Below are positions 14,746 to 23,807 of a stretch of 37,193 nucleotides of DNA, piece after piece. Positions within the stretch are counted from its first letter, which is position 1. Every line of letters begins with the position of its first letter. Source of the DNA: Myxococcota bacterium. Lineage in GTDB: Bacteria; Myxococcota_A; Bradymonadia; UBA7976; UBA1532. Under the pieces are notes generated by a model. It ran no database searches. It was given only the letters and a program-made list of their open reading frames with translations, and was not told the origin of the DNA. The position numbers and the translations under genes are program-made. Location of the stretch: contig JAKLJY010000022.1 of NCBI GenBank assembly GCA_023150895.1, positions 46,177-83,369 of the forward strand. The letters are read 5' to 3'.

Positions 14746-16331
14746 CGGCCGAGGACCTCCGTCAGAAAGAGCGAGCGGCGCAGGTCGGCCCGTGCGTCGG
14801 GACCGGCGTCCGTGGCCACGACCGAGATCGTCCCGGCCGTAGTGCCGTGGTCGACGACCAGCCGGCCGGCCCCCGGAACGAGGAGAGGTTTGCCGCCGTT
14901 CGCGAGCGGCAGCGCCCGGGCCCCGCCCGCGCGCCCGTCGTCACCGAGATCGACGTGAATCAGGTGATGCCGACCATCGACCGCGGCCCGCATCACGGCA
15001 AAGACCGAGGCGCCGTCCGTCACCACCCCGGACCCCGCCCCGGGGCTCGGGTCGTCCCAATACACGCTCGACTCGGCACCGACGAGCACCCCGCCCAGGT
15101 CGAAGGGCGTGGCCGACTCGCCACGGAAATCGAGCACGACGAGGCGCGCCGACAGGATCCCCACGGCCGCCGCGCGCCCGGGGATCGGCAGGAGGTCCGA
15201 CAGACCGCCTTCCAGCGTCAGCGTGCGGACGGCCCGGCTCCCGGACGCCTCGAGGTCGTCGAGGCGAACGTAGGCGACCTGCTCGGCGCCGCGGCCCCAG
15301 ACGAGGGCCGACGGCTCGCCCTCGGCACCTGCATAGGGCAGAAGCGCGGCGCCTTCGAAGCCGAGGGTGACGCCCCGCCGCGCACCCGTCTCGGGATGAA
15401 TGACCGCCAGCGTACGCCCCTCGAGGGAGAAGACCCGCAGCCCGTCCGGCGTCCGGTGCGGGAGCGCATCGACGAGGGCCGGCGACCCCGGCAGCACGTT
15501 CAGCGTCGGTCGCGGGACGACGTCGGTCGGCGCATCGTTCGGAAACGAAAGGAGGTAGAGGTCGTCGCTGCCCTCGGCACGGACGAGTGCCCCGGGGGGA
15601 TGCGTGGCGTCCCCCGGCACGGGCTCGACCGACACCGGCACGACATCGCGCGCCTCCCCCTCGAGGGTGAAGTAGACGACCACCTCATCGGCCTCGGGCA
15701 ATGAGAGGTCGAAGAGGGCGAGGTAGCGATCAGAGAGGGCGAAGGCGAGCGGTCGATCGCCGTCGGCCACCGCGCCCGCCGCCGGGAGCGCGAGCGCACG
15801 CACGCCGGAGCCGAAGGACTTCAGGGTCCGGCGCCGCGGGTTGTCGGCGCCGATCGGACGGTCGAGGTCGAGCACGGCGAGTTCGTTGGCGTTTCGGACG
15901 ACCGCCCCGCTGCCGCCGCCGGGACCGTGCATGAAGACCGCGTAGCGGTCGTCGGGCGTGAGCTCGATGCGGGTGAAGGCCGCCCCCAGGTCGACGTCCT
16001 GTCGCTCCGTCGGTGCGCCCTCCGCGTCGAAACGCAGGATCGTCGCCCGGCCGGCCTCGTCGACGGCAAGCAACGCGTCGCCCGCGTGCGTCGCTCGCAC
16101 CGTGACTGCCGGTGCCTCGAGCTCGAAGAACGCCGTCGCATCCCGCGCCGGCGCGTGGACCGCGAGCGCCGGCGGACCGGCCAGCGGCCACGCGACCACC
16201 TGATCGAGCGCAACGGCCTCGCCGACGGCCAGCGGGCGGTCGAAACGGTCGGCCCGGCCGCACGCCACCAGCGCCAGAAGCGCCGCGGTCAGGGCCATGA
16301 CGAACGACGACGGGCGAACGAGCGCGTTCAT
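14742..16331 (-). CDS. Beta-propeller-like lipoprotein (second of operon)
   Basis: A 529-residue protein with lipobox LLALVAC near residue 24. The mature part contains repeated strand-turn units typical of WD40/YVTN-type propellers, such as GDALLAVDEAGRATILRFD, RYLALFDLSLPEADEV, LRVFSLEGRTLAVIHPETG and AAAVGILSARLVVLDFRGE. No catalytic motif is seen. Both ends overlap its neighbours by four bases, so all three proteins are made in fixed ratio. Its layout parallels the protein of the preceding gene, suggesting an ancient duplication with strong divergence. A binding or scaffold role at a membrane surface is inferred. Confidence 0.83.
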   Translation of the reverse strand: MNALVRPSSFVMALTAALLALVACGRADRFDRPLAVGEAVALDQVVAWPLAGPPALAVHAPARDATAFFELEAPAVTVRATHAGDALLAVDEAGRATILRFDAEGAPTERQDVDLGAAFTRIELTPDDRYAVFMHGPGGGSGAVVRNANELAVLDLDRPIGADNPRRRTLKSFGSGVRALALPAAGAVADGDRPLAFALSDRYLALFDLSLPEADEVVVYFTLEGEARDVVPVSVEPVPGDATHPPGALVRAEGSDDLYLLSFPNDAPTDVVPRPTLNVLPGSPALVDALPHRTPDGLRVFSLEGRTLAVIHPETGARRGVTLGFEGAALLPYAGAEGEPSALVWGRGAEQVAYVRLDDLEASGSRAVRTLTLEGGLSDLLPIPGRAAAVGILSARLVVLDFRGESATPFDLGGVLVGAESSVYWDDPSPGAGSGVVTDGASVFAVMRAAVDGRHHLIHVDLGDDGRAGGARALPLANGGKPLLVPGAGRLVVDHGTTAGTISVVATDAGPDARADLRRSLFLTEVLGR

Positions 16332-17932
16332 CGGATCCTCCGGTTCAACAGGTAGCCGCTCAGGGTCTCGAGGGCGTCGGTCGCGGGGGCAGCGCTGTCC
16401 CGGTCGAGGAAGCTGATGCGACCTTCGGGGTGGCTCTGCGTCACGAAGAGCCGGTCGGCCGCGGCGACCTCGCCCACCGCCTCCGGCGCGGACGGCAGAG
16501 CGACCGCGCGCAGCGAGAGGCCGTCGAGGTCGAGAATCTGCAAGAGGTGCGTCTGCGACTCGGGGGCACTGAGGGGCACCCAGGCGCGGGGCAGATCGGC
16601 GCTGAACAGAACGCCGGCGGGGGCGGCCGGCGTCGTCACGAGGCGGACGAAGAGAGTCTCGAGGTCGATCAGGGAGTATCCGTGGCTGCGGGCCAGGAAC
16701 TCCGACTCGGGCAAGGTGGGATCGGGCGTCCCGTCGGCCTTGCGATGCAGGACCCAGGCGACCCGTCCCGACGGGTCGAGAACGGCCCCGGCGATCTCCT
16801 TGCGCGCCGGGCGCAGGCTGAGCGTCGGCACCGGTTCGCTCAGGTCCAGGACGGCGAACCGCGGTCCGAGTTGCCCCGCGGGCAGCGTCGTGTAGACCAG
16901 CGCCCGACGCCCATCGTCGGCGACGGCGGCCGAGCCGAGCGCGTCGGGGAGCTCGATCGTCGCTTGGCGCTCGCCGCTCGGCACGTCGACGACAACCGCG
17001 AGTCGAGCGTCGCGCAGCATGACGAGCGCCCGACGGCCGCCGTCGAAGAGGTCGAGATCCGTCGGTTCGCCCGGCAGTTCGATCGTCCGCAGCGCTTCAT
17101 CGGCCACGTCGAGGACGGTCAGCGATCGCTCGCCCCCGGCGCCCGCCCGGCTGACGACGTACGCCCCGTCCGGGGAGATGGCCACCTCGCGTCCGCTCTG
17201 GAGGAACGGATCGGTGGCCGTGGGTAGCAGCCGTGGGGGGGCGTTCGTGTCGTTCAGTTCGATCACGGAGACGCCGTCCTCGGTCACGAGGAGGCAGCGC
17301 CGCCCGTCTTCGGTGAAGAACGGCGCCCGGGGTCGAAAGCCCGTCGAGATCGACCGCGCGGTGCGCGCGTCGACGTCGATCACGGCGGCGTCCTGGAGGG
17401 CGGTGGCGTCCTCGCCGACTTCGGCGCGGCCGAGATCGAACCAGGCCACCCCGAAGCGGCCTTCCGGGGACAGCGCGAGCGCGTTGAAGTGCCGTTCGAG
17501 GCGCACGAACTCGACGTCTGCCGCCGCGCCGCCCCGGGCGTCGACGAACGCGAGCTCGTCGCTGCCCCGGTTGAGCACCACCCCGGCTTCCACGCCCGGC
17601 AGGGTCGCCACGACGGTCGGCTCGTCGCCCACGGTCACGGCGTCCACGGCGCGCGTCCGGGCGTCGATGCGCAGGACGAGGTCGTTCTCGCGGCTCGTCA
17701 CCCAGACGTGATCGAGGCCGACGGCCGGGTCACCGAACCGCAATCCTTCGGTCTCGTCCTCCGGTCCGGGCTGCCCTTCCGGGCCCGAGGCGCCGGCGTC
17801 GTCGTAGGCCCCACCGGGCGCCTCGCCTTCGTCGCCGGCCTCGCCCGCGCCTGCGGCGTCCGCGGCGCCACAGGCCGACAGACAGAGGCCCGCGGCGCCG
17901 ATGAGGGCGAATCGTCGTCCAATCGTCTTCAT
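16328..17932 (-). CDS. Beta-propeller-like lipoprotein (first of operon)
   Basis: A 534-residue protein. ATG 17932 has AAGGAG six bases upstream, and the signal peptide ends in LCLSAC. After an acidic Gly/Ala/Asp/Glu linker of about 50 residues come propeller-type units: HVWVTSRENDLVLRIDARTR, FNALALSPEGRFGVAWFD, REVAISPDGAYVVSR and EIAGAVLDPSGRVAWVLHR. SPDG/SPEG and LDPSG turns are hallmarks of YVTN/WD40-like beta propellers. It probably binds a partner at the envelope. It leads the operon with the second propeller lipoprotein and the barrel. The longer frame to 17980 lacks a lipoprotein leader and ribosome site. Exact function unknown. Confidence 0.87.
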   Translation of the reverse strand: MKTIGRRFALIGAAGLCLSACGAADAAGAGEAGDEGEAPGGAYDDAGASGPEGQPGPEDETEGLRFGDPAVGLDHVWVTSRENDLVLRIDARTRAVDAVTVGDEPTVVATLPGVEAGVVLNRGSDELAFVDARGGAAADVEFVRLERHFNALALSPEGRFGVAWFDLGRAEVGEDATALQDAAVIDVDARTARSISTGFRPRAPFFTEDGRRCLLVTEDGVSVIELNDTNAPPRLLPTATDPFLQSGREVAISPDGAYVVSRAGAGGERSLTVLDVADEALRTIELPGEPTDLDLFDGGRRALVMLRDARLAVVVDVPSGERQATIELPDALGSAAVADDGRRALVYTTLPAGQLGPRFAVLDLSEPVPTLSLRPARKEIAGAVLDPSGRVAWVLHRKADGTPDPTLPESEFLARSHGYSLIDLETLFVRLVTTPAAPAGVLFSADLPRAWVPLSAPESQTHLLQILDLDGLSLRAVALPSAPEAVGEVAAADRLFVTQSHPEGRISFLDRDSAAPATDALETLSGYLLNRRIR

Positions 17933-18041
17933 GGGGAACTCCTTCGGCTCTAACCGGGGAAACAGCAAGAACCGGGCCACATCGTCGTCAGGTCCGTCGC
18001 CGGCCCTCGACGACGCGTGTGTGAACGCCGGTTTACGCCCG

Positions 18042-18086
18042 GTCCGACATCCGTTGCCAACGGCGATCGGGGTCGGACGAAAAAAA
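18042..18086. promoter_or_regulatory. Nested inverted repeat next to an A7 tract
   Basis: In the 281-base gap between divergent lipoprotein genes, outer arms GTCCGAC (18042-18048) and GTCGGAC (18072-18078) enclose an inner hairpin, CCGTT-GCC-AACGG (18051-18063). An A7 tract at 18080-18086 follows. The genes diverge, so this is not a terminator for either. A regulator site or structured leader for the minus-strand operon is possible. The remainder of the gap shows nothing recognisable. Confidence 0.45.
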
Positions 18087-18213
18087 TGCGGCCTCTGCGC
18101 GACACGCGCCGGACCTGGCCGAATGGATCTTCAGGGGCGAGTGATCGCGTCCGCGTCGCCGCCGCCCCGCCCACTTCTCGCGCGCCGTCCGCGCGCTCTT
18201 CCGGAGGTCGTCC

Positions 18214-19491
18214 ATGTTCCGCTCATTTCCCGACTCCATCCGCGTCGCCGTCGCCGCGCACGTCCGCGCGCGCTCGACCCTGCTCATCACGGCGTTGGCG
18301 CTCGCCTGCGCGCCCGTCGAGGCACCCGAGCGCCTGTCTCCCGAAGCACCACCCGATGCCGGGACGCGTTCAGCACCGGCAATCCTCGCGCCCGCGGACT
18401 GGGACGCCGGCGCCGAAAGCCTGGGCCGCGATGACGATCCGCCGACCTCACCGACGCCCGCCCCGGACGAACTGCCGTTGGTCGGCCCGCCGCAACGCCT
18501 CGACGCGGCGGCGGACCCCACCCCGCTGGCGCTCGTGACCACCACCGAGGGGGCCCTGTTGTTCACGAGCCGGGCCGACGCATCGGGGCTCGTCGAGACC
18601 TTCGCCATCCGACTTTCACCCGACGGGAGCCCCCGCGGCGGGGCCGTGCCCGTCATGCGCCACGGGCGCCCGGTCGTCGCCCTCTCGGCCGTGCGGCACT
18701 GGCGCGCCGGACGCGTCCTGCTGGCCGTGACGGACGAGGGCGGGCGCGCGCTCGCCCAAACGGATGAAGCCGGCGGCCTCGCGGCGCCCGTGACCCCGCT
18801 GTCGCCCCCGGGCGGATCCGGCGACCCGCCCGCCCTCGCGCGGCAGCCGGACGGGTTCGTCGTGGCCTCGACACACCCGGCCGCGCCGGACGCCATCCGG
18901 CTCGACCGACACGCGCTCGCGCCCGCACCGGAGGCCCCGCAGGCCGTCGGGCAACTGACCTGCCTCGGCGCCGAAGGCCTCGATCTCGCCTTCACGGGTG
19001 AGGCGTTGTGGCTCGCCGCGCGCTGCGGCGGGCGCCCGTGGCTGATCGACACCGACGCGGGGACGGTCCGGGGGCTGGACGGCGACGCCGAGACGGTGCG
19101 GCTCCTGGCGGACGGATACGGCCTCATCGAAATCGTGCGGCGCGGCAAGGCGGGCGAGGGTGCCCGCGTCGAGGCGCGTCGTCTCGGCGGTGCGGACGAG
19201 TCTCCGGGGCCATTCCGGCTGCTCGCAAAGACGAGCGCGACGGCGGCGTTGCACGTGGCACTCCGACCGGCCGGCGGGCTCGGCCTCGTCCTCGGGCCCG
19301 CCGGGAACCGGCACGCGGCTCGCGTTCTGCGGGTCGATGTGGACCTCTTTCCCGAAGGGTTCGCGTTCGCGTTGCCCGACGGGTTCGTCCCCGGCGCGGT
19401 GGCCTGGCGACGCGACGGCGGCCTCGTGTGTGGACACCTGCGTGGGCCCGACGGCGCGGGCTCGCTCGCCTGCGTCGGGGTGCCGCCCTGA
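18214..19491 (+). CDS. Lipoprotein with propeller-like repeats, unknown function
   Basis: A 425-residue protein starting at ATG 18214, with GGAGG eight bases upstream. The signal peptide ends in the lipobox ALALAC. A Pro/Asp/Glu-rich linker of about 60 residues precedes a domain of short strand-rich units, including LALVTTTEGALLFTSRADAS, RVLLAVTDEGGRALAQTDE, DGFVVASTHP and GEALWLAARCGGRPWLID. These look like an irregular beta propeller. Four Cys in the mature part could form two disulfides. It is divergent from the propeller-lipoprotein operon across a shared 281-base region and may be co-regulated with it. No enzymatic motif recognised. Confidence 0.83.
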   Translation: MFRSFPDSIRVAVAAHVRARSTLLITALALACAPVEAPERLSPEAPPDAGTRSAPAILAPADWDAGAESLGRDDDPPTSPTPAPDELPLVGPPQRLDAAADPTPLALVTTTEGALLFTSRADASGLVETFAIRLSPDGSPRGGAVPVMRHGRPVVALSAVRHWRAGRVLLAVTDEGGRALAQTDEAGGLAAPVTPLSPPGGSGDPPALARQPDGFVVASTHPAAPDAIRLDRHALAPAPEAPQAVGQLTCLGAEGLDLAFTGEALWLAARCGGRPWLIDTDAGTVRGLDGDAETVRLLADGYGLIEIVRRGKAGEGARVEARRLGGADESPGPFRLLAKTSATAALHVALRPAGGLGLVLGPAGNRHAARVLRVDVDLFPEGFAFALPDGFVPGAVAWRRDGGLVCGHLRGPDGAGSLACVGVPP

Positions 19492-19518
19492 TCGTCGTGC
19501 CGAGACCCGTCTGGGACC

Positions 19519-22500
19519 TCAGCGGATGGTCACCGCCCCGCCCCCGATCATGTAGGCCATCAGGTCGCGGCTCGCGTCGGTGAACGCGCCTTCGCGGTCT
19601 TGCCAGTCGGCTTCGATGAGCCAGACGCGGCCGGCATCGAGCTCGAGATAGCCGAACATGACGTTGTTGGCGTCCCATCCGCCGAGCGGCACGAACCCCG
19701 GCATCTGCGCGGCGGGGATGCCGTACCCGCACGCCGTCGCGCCGTTCGGGACGACCTCGAACGCGTTGTCGGTCCAGAACTGATCGTCGGGCGAGAACTG
19801 GAACGCCGGCTGGACGTTGTCCTGGCAGGCGCCGTTCCACGGACCGGGTTGTACCGCCGCGTTGAAGAGCGCGTTGTAGATCTCGTCCGTCGTGTTCCAC
19901 TCGGTCAGCAACTGACCGCCGCCCTCGATCCAGGTCCGGATGGCCGCGATGTTGTTGACGACCTCGCCGACGCCGCCCCGGCCCATGACGATGGCCTGCG
20001 TGTCGTCGTCGGGCACGCAGCCGGGCTCGACGCGCAGTTCGGCCTCGATCAGCGGCCCCCGGATGAACTCGTCGACCGGCCGGCTGGGGTTGCCGCAGGC
20101 GAGCACGCGGCGGCGCAATGCCCCGCAGCGCCCGTCGATGCACTCCACGCCGTCCGCGCAGGCCCGGCCGCAGCGCCCGCAATGGACCGGGTTGGCCAGA
20201 AGGTCCTGGCAGCGCCCGTCGCAGAGCCCGTAACCGGCCTCTTCGCACGCGTCGCCTTGGGCGGCACACCCGTCGTCCGCCGGCCAATCGATGGCCCCGT
20301 CGCCGTCGTTGTCGCGCCCGTCCGCGCAGAACGGCGGCTCGACCGGATCCGCCTCGTCGTTGTCGCGCAGGTCCGTGCAGCCCACGTCGGCCGCGTCCGC
20401 CTGCCCGTCGTCGTCGTTGTCGATGCCGTCCGCACAGCGCGGCGGCGGCGCCCCGACGTTGAGCTCCGAGCCGTCCGCGGCGAACCGGCACCCCGGATCG
20501 TCCGGGAAGTCCGTCCGGCCGTCGCCGTCGTCGTCGCGGCCGTTCGCGCACTGCGGCGCGGCGCCGCCGTCGGCCTCGTCGTCGTCCGCCGCAAACGCGC
20601 AGCCCGGGTCCCGGGGGAAGTCCACCCGACCGTCGCCATCGTCGTCCCGATCGTTGTCGCACGCCGCACGGTCGGCGGGATCGGCCGGATTCGACTCGTC
20701 CGGATCCGCGGCCGCCTCGCAGCCGGAGTCGAACGGGAAGTCGCCGAGGCCATCGCGGTCGTCGTCCTGGCCGTTGGCGCAGACCGGGTCCTCGTCGGGG
20801 TCGACCTCCCGCGGATCGCCGGCCGAGGTGCAGCCGGGGTCGTTGGGGTAGTCCTGCGCCCCGTCCTGATCATCGTCGAGCCGGTTGCTGCACTGCGCGC
20901 CGTTGCGGGGGTTGGCCTCGTCGTCGTCCCCGCGGCCGCTGCACCCGGGCTCGACGGGGAAGTCGACGAGCCCATCGCCGTCGTCGTCGAGGCGGTTCGC
21001 GCACGCCGGCACCTGGGCCGGATCGGCTTCGTCCTCGTCGCCGCGCGCGACGCACCCCGGGTCGAAGGGGTGGTCGATGAACCCGTCCCGGTCGTCGTCG
21101 ATTCCGTTCCCGCAGATCGGCGTTTCGACGCCGACGGGATCCCGCTCGTCCTCGTCGTCCGCCCCGGCGCATCCGAGGTCTTCGGCGTCGATGGCCCCAT
21201 CTTCGTCGTTGTCCCGCCCGTCGGCGCACCCGGCCGGCAGGCGCTCGACGTCGACCGAGAGCTTGAACGGCGCCGCCGGGCCCGCCTGCCGGTCGACGAA
21301 GACGAAGAACTCGCCGGGCGGGGCCTGATCGATGCGCACCCGCCCGCGCTGATTCGGGGCCGCGCCCGCACTGCACGCATTCGGCAGCTCGGCGCCGAGG
21401 CAATCCCGGCGGACGTAGAGAACCGTGTTCTGCGGCGTCTCCTCGTGATCGACGCTGAAGGTCAGGCGCGCGTTGAAGGCGTTGACGTACCGGAAGATCT
21501 TCTCGGGCATCCGCGTCCCGCCGCAGGTGCCGCCGAAGTCGTTGCTGCCGTCGACGTTCTGATCGGCGAGCACGAAGGGTTCACCGACGGGATAGTCGGT
21601 CACGGGGACCCCATTGCCGCAGGCATCCGTCTCGTCCGCATCGGACGCCGCCTGGCACCCCCGGTCGAGCGGGTAGTCGATCAGTCCGTCCGCGTCGTCG
21701 TCGAGGTCGTTGCCACAGGCCGGGAGGGGGTCGGGATCGGCCTCGTCGCGGTCCGTGAGCGCCTCGCAGCCCGGATCCGTGGGGAAGTCCGCCCGGCCGT
21801 CGCCGTCGTCGTCGAGGCGGTTGCGGCAGGCGGCCATCTCGACCTCCTCGACCCGAAGGGTCACCGGCCCACCGCGCCCGGCCGCACCGTCGACGAACAC
21901 GAAATACGTCCCCGCGGGGGGATCGACGAGCTCGAGGACGCCGCCGGAGACCCCGTCGCCGACGACCTCGCGAGCGCACGCGACCTCGGTCTGCGCCTCG
22001 AGGCAGGTGGTTCGCACGTACAGGGCCGTCTCGGCGACGGTGCCCGGCAGATCCGTGCGGATCCGCAACCGCTCGAGGGGTTGCGCGACACGATAGGTGT
22101 ACACGAGCTCGGCCGCGCCCCGACCACCGCAGGTCCCCTCGGAGAGAAAAGCGCCCCGGGTCGTGTCGCCGACGACGTCGACGCCGGCTTGCAGCTCGAT
22201 CGGCGCGTAGGCGTCGCCGCAGCTGCCGGCCTCGCTGCCATCGCCGGCGCTCTCACAGCCGGGATCGTCGGGGTAGTCGACGAGTCCGTCCCGGTCGTTG
22301 TCGAGGGTGTCGCCGCAGGCCGGTGGCACCGGCGGATCCGCCTCGTCCCGATCCCCTCGCCCGGCACACCCGGGGTCGTCCGGGTAGTCGACCCGACCGT
22401 CCTCGTCGTCGTCCGCGCCGTTGGCGCAGGCGGGCGAGCCCGAGTCGAGTTCTTCGTCGTCGCCGGCCGCCTGACACCCGGGGTCGAGCGGGAAGTCGAC

Positions 22501-23082
22501 CTCACCGTCCGCGTCGTTGTCGAGGCGGTCGGCGCATTGCGGCGGCATGTCGGGGTCCTGCTCGCGCGGGTCCGCCGCGCTCGAGCACCCGGGATCCTGA
22601 AGATCCGCGGCCCCGTCGCGGTCGTTGTCCTCGCCGTCGGCGCACTCCGGCAGGACGGCGGAGGTGTTGGTTTCGTCGCCGTCGAGCGCGGAGCCACACC
22701 CCGGATCGGCGGGGAAGTCGGTGTACCCGTCCGCGTCGTTGTCCGCGCCGTCGTCGCACTGCGGCGTCGCCGGATCATCGCCCTCTTCCGGGTCGAGGGG
22801 GCCGCTGCACCCCGGATCGTCGAGATCGGTGAACCCGTCGGCGTCGTCGTCTTCGCCGTTCGCGCAGGCCGCAGGCCGGGCCGCGTCCGGGGGCTGCGCG
22901 GCGTCCGGGTCGCCGACGATCACCGCGGTGTCCCCGGCCAGCGACGCGTCGGTGAGCCTCGCGGCGTCGACGGGCACCGCCGCGTCGGTCGCTGCCGCCG
23001 AGTCGGGCTCGGCGCTGCAGGCCAGGGCACCGAGCACGACGCCCCCCAGGACCAGCCCTCGACACCATCGACGGTCGCTCAC
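19519..23082 (-). CDS. Giant lipoprotein with 17 Asp-rich DxDxDG repeats and PPC-like domains
   Basis: A 1187-residue protein. GTG 23082 follows GGGGG and gives a leader with lipobox LGALAC. About 17 repeats of 33-40 residues follow the pattern CxNGxDDDxDGxxDxPxDPGC, each with two Cys and an Asp-rich loop like thrombospondin type-3 or EF-type calcium loops. Repeats 1-6, 7-8 and 9-17 are separated by two beta domains (about 287-412 and 489-618) resembling PPC domains, each opening with a CG motif and containing TCGG. Near the end is a Cys-dense segment, DGRCQDLLANPVHCGRCG, then a 200-residue C-terminal domain with RTWIEGGGQLLTEWN and GRVWLIEADWQD that may be GATase1/ThuA-like. Probably a calcium-stabilised surface rod. 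The frame upstream to 23268 lacks a leader. Confidence 0.87.
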   Translation of the reverse strand: MSDRRWCRGLVLGGVVLGALACSAEPDSAAATDAAVPVDAARLTDASLAGDTAVIVGDPDAAQPPDAARPAACANGEDDDADGFTDLDDPGCSGPLDPEEGDDPATPQCDDGADNDADGYTDFPADPGCGSALDGDETNTSAVLPECADGEDNDRDGAADLQDPGCSSAADPREQDPDMPPQCADRLDNDADGEVDFPLDPGCQAAGDDEELDSGSPACANGADDDEDGRVDYPDDPGCAGRGDRDEADPPVPPACGDTLDNDRDGLVDYPDDPGCESAGDGSEAGSCGDAYAPIELQAGVDVVGDTTRGAFLSEGTCGGRGAAELVYTYRVAQPLERLRIRTDLPGTVAETALYVRTTCLEAQTEVACAREVVGDGVSGGVLELVDPPAGTYFVFVDGAAGRGGPVTLRVEEVEMAACRNRLDDDGDGRADFPTDPGCEALTDRDEADPDPLPACGNDLDDDADGLIDYPLDRGCQAASDADETDACGNGVPVTDYPVGEPFVLADQNVDGSNDFGGTCGGTRMPEKIFRYVNAFNARLTFSVDHEETPQNTVLYVRRDCLGAELPNACSAGAAPNQRGRVRIDQAPPGEFFVFVDRQAGPAAPFKLSVDVERLPAGCADGRDNDEDGAIDAEDLGCAGADDEDERDPVGVETPICGNGIDDDRDGFIDHPFDPGCVARGDEDEADPAQVPACANRLDDDGDGLVDFPVEPGCSGRGDDDEANPRNGAQCSNRLDDDQDGAQDYPNDPGCTSAGDPREVDPDEDPVCANGQDDDRDGLGDFPFDSGCEAAADPDESNPADPADRAACDNDRDDDGDGRVDFPRDPGCAFAADDDEADGGAAPQCANGRDDDGDGRTDFPDDPGCRFAADGSELNVGAPPPRCADGIDNDDDGQADAADVGCTDLRDNDEADPVEPPFCADGRDNDGDGAIDWPADDGCAAQGDACEEAGYGLCDGRCQDLLANPVHCGRCGRACADGVECIDGRCGALRRRVLACGNPSRPVDEFIRGPLIEAELRVEPGCVPDDDTQAIVMGRGGVGEVVNNIAAIRTWIEGGGQLLTEWNTTDEIYNALFNAAVQPGPWNGACQDNVQPAFQFSPDDQFWTDNAFEVVPNGATACGYGIPAAQMPGFVPLGGWDANNVMFGYLELDAGRVWLIEADWQDREGAFTDASRDLMAYMIGGGAVTIR

Positions 23083-23092
23083 GGTTTCCCCC

Positions 23093-23124
23093 GGAACTTG
23101 TGGTATTTCCGCAGCATAAGTTCC
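23093..23124. promoter_or_regulatory. 7-bp dyad in a 67-base divergent promoter
   Basis: GGAACTT (23093-23099) and AAGTTCC (23118-23124) are exact inverted copies separated by 18 bases. They occupy most of the gap between the giant lipoprotein gene (-) and the DUF2809 gene (+). A dimeric regulator binding here could control both. The arms are seen directly; the role is inferred. Confidence 0.5.
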
Positions 23125-23149
23125 CTCTGCGTCGGAAAGCCATCCCGCG

Positions 23150-23605
23150 ATGCCCACCGCCGAGCGGCCCGAGCCCGCCGACCCGCCGTCGCGCCCGCGC
23201 GCGACCCTTCCGTGGCGTGCGCGCGCGGCCCGCTGGGCGCTCCTGGTCCTTCTCGTCGAAGTCGTCATCGCGACCCGGCTCGCCCATTGGCGCTGGGTCC
23301 GGGCCAGCCTCGGCGACTACCTGGTCGTCTTCATCGTGTACTTCGGCGTCCTGGTCGTGCGTGACGTGGCGCCGCGACGCCTGGCAGCCGGCGTCTTCGT
23401 GTTCGCCGCCGGCGTCGAAATCACGCAGGGGCTCGGTCTCGCCGACGCCCTCGGACTGAGGCCCGGCGGTCTCTGGCATACCGTCCTCGGCGCGACGTTC
23501 AGCGTCGAGGACCTGCTCATGTACGCGCTCGGCTGCGCGACGTGCGCCCTGCTCGACACGCACGTCCTGCGACGCGGCCGCGCGGGCGCACGCACCTCGC
23601 GGTAA
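23150..23605 (+). CDS. DUF2809 family integral membrane protein
   Basis: A 151-residue protein with about four hydrophobic segments. The pattern RWALLVLLVEVVIATRLA, SLGDYLVVFIVYFGVLVV, GVFVFAAGVEITQGLGLADA and TVLGATFSVEDLLMYALG matches DUF2809, including the conserved GDxLVV, E(I/F)xQ and (G/T)xxFSxxDLLxYxxG motifs. The N-terminal 25 residues are Pro/Arg-rich and the C-terminal tail is basic. The family has no known function. It is transcribed away from the giant lipoprotein gene. The ATG at 23150 lies just downstream of a dyad and has no obvious strong ribosome site. Confidence 0.88.
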   Translation: MPTAERPEPADPPSRPRATLPWRARAARWALLVLLVEVVIATRLAHWRWVRASLGDYLVVFIVYFGVLVVRDVAPRRLAAGVFVFAAGVEITQGLGLADALGLRPGGLWHTVLGATFSVEDLLMYALGCATCALLDTHVLRRGRAGARTSR

Positions 23606-23807
23606 AGGTCGACGCCCCGACTGCCGAATTCCGGGGGCGGATGCGCCCTTTGCCCACTCGATCCGATCCCCTGCGCCCGGTCCGGCCGTTGCCGATCGCC
23701 GCAGAGTGCGTGTTTGCACGCCAGAACGATGCGGCGAACCGGCGAGTTGAGACGAGGCCCCGAGGCAGGGGCCGACGCCCGCCGCTCGGGGGCGAGGGGG
23801 CCGTGCG

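Noticed and set aside
19600-23364. A 1254-residue open frame on the plus strand opposite the giant repeat lipoprotein gene
   Set aside because: It is an Arg/Val-rich shadow produced by the GC-rich codon usage and repeats of the minus-strand gene, with no leader or domain.
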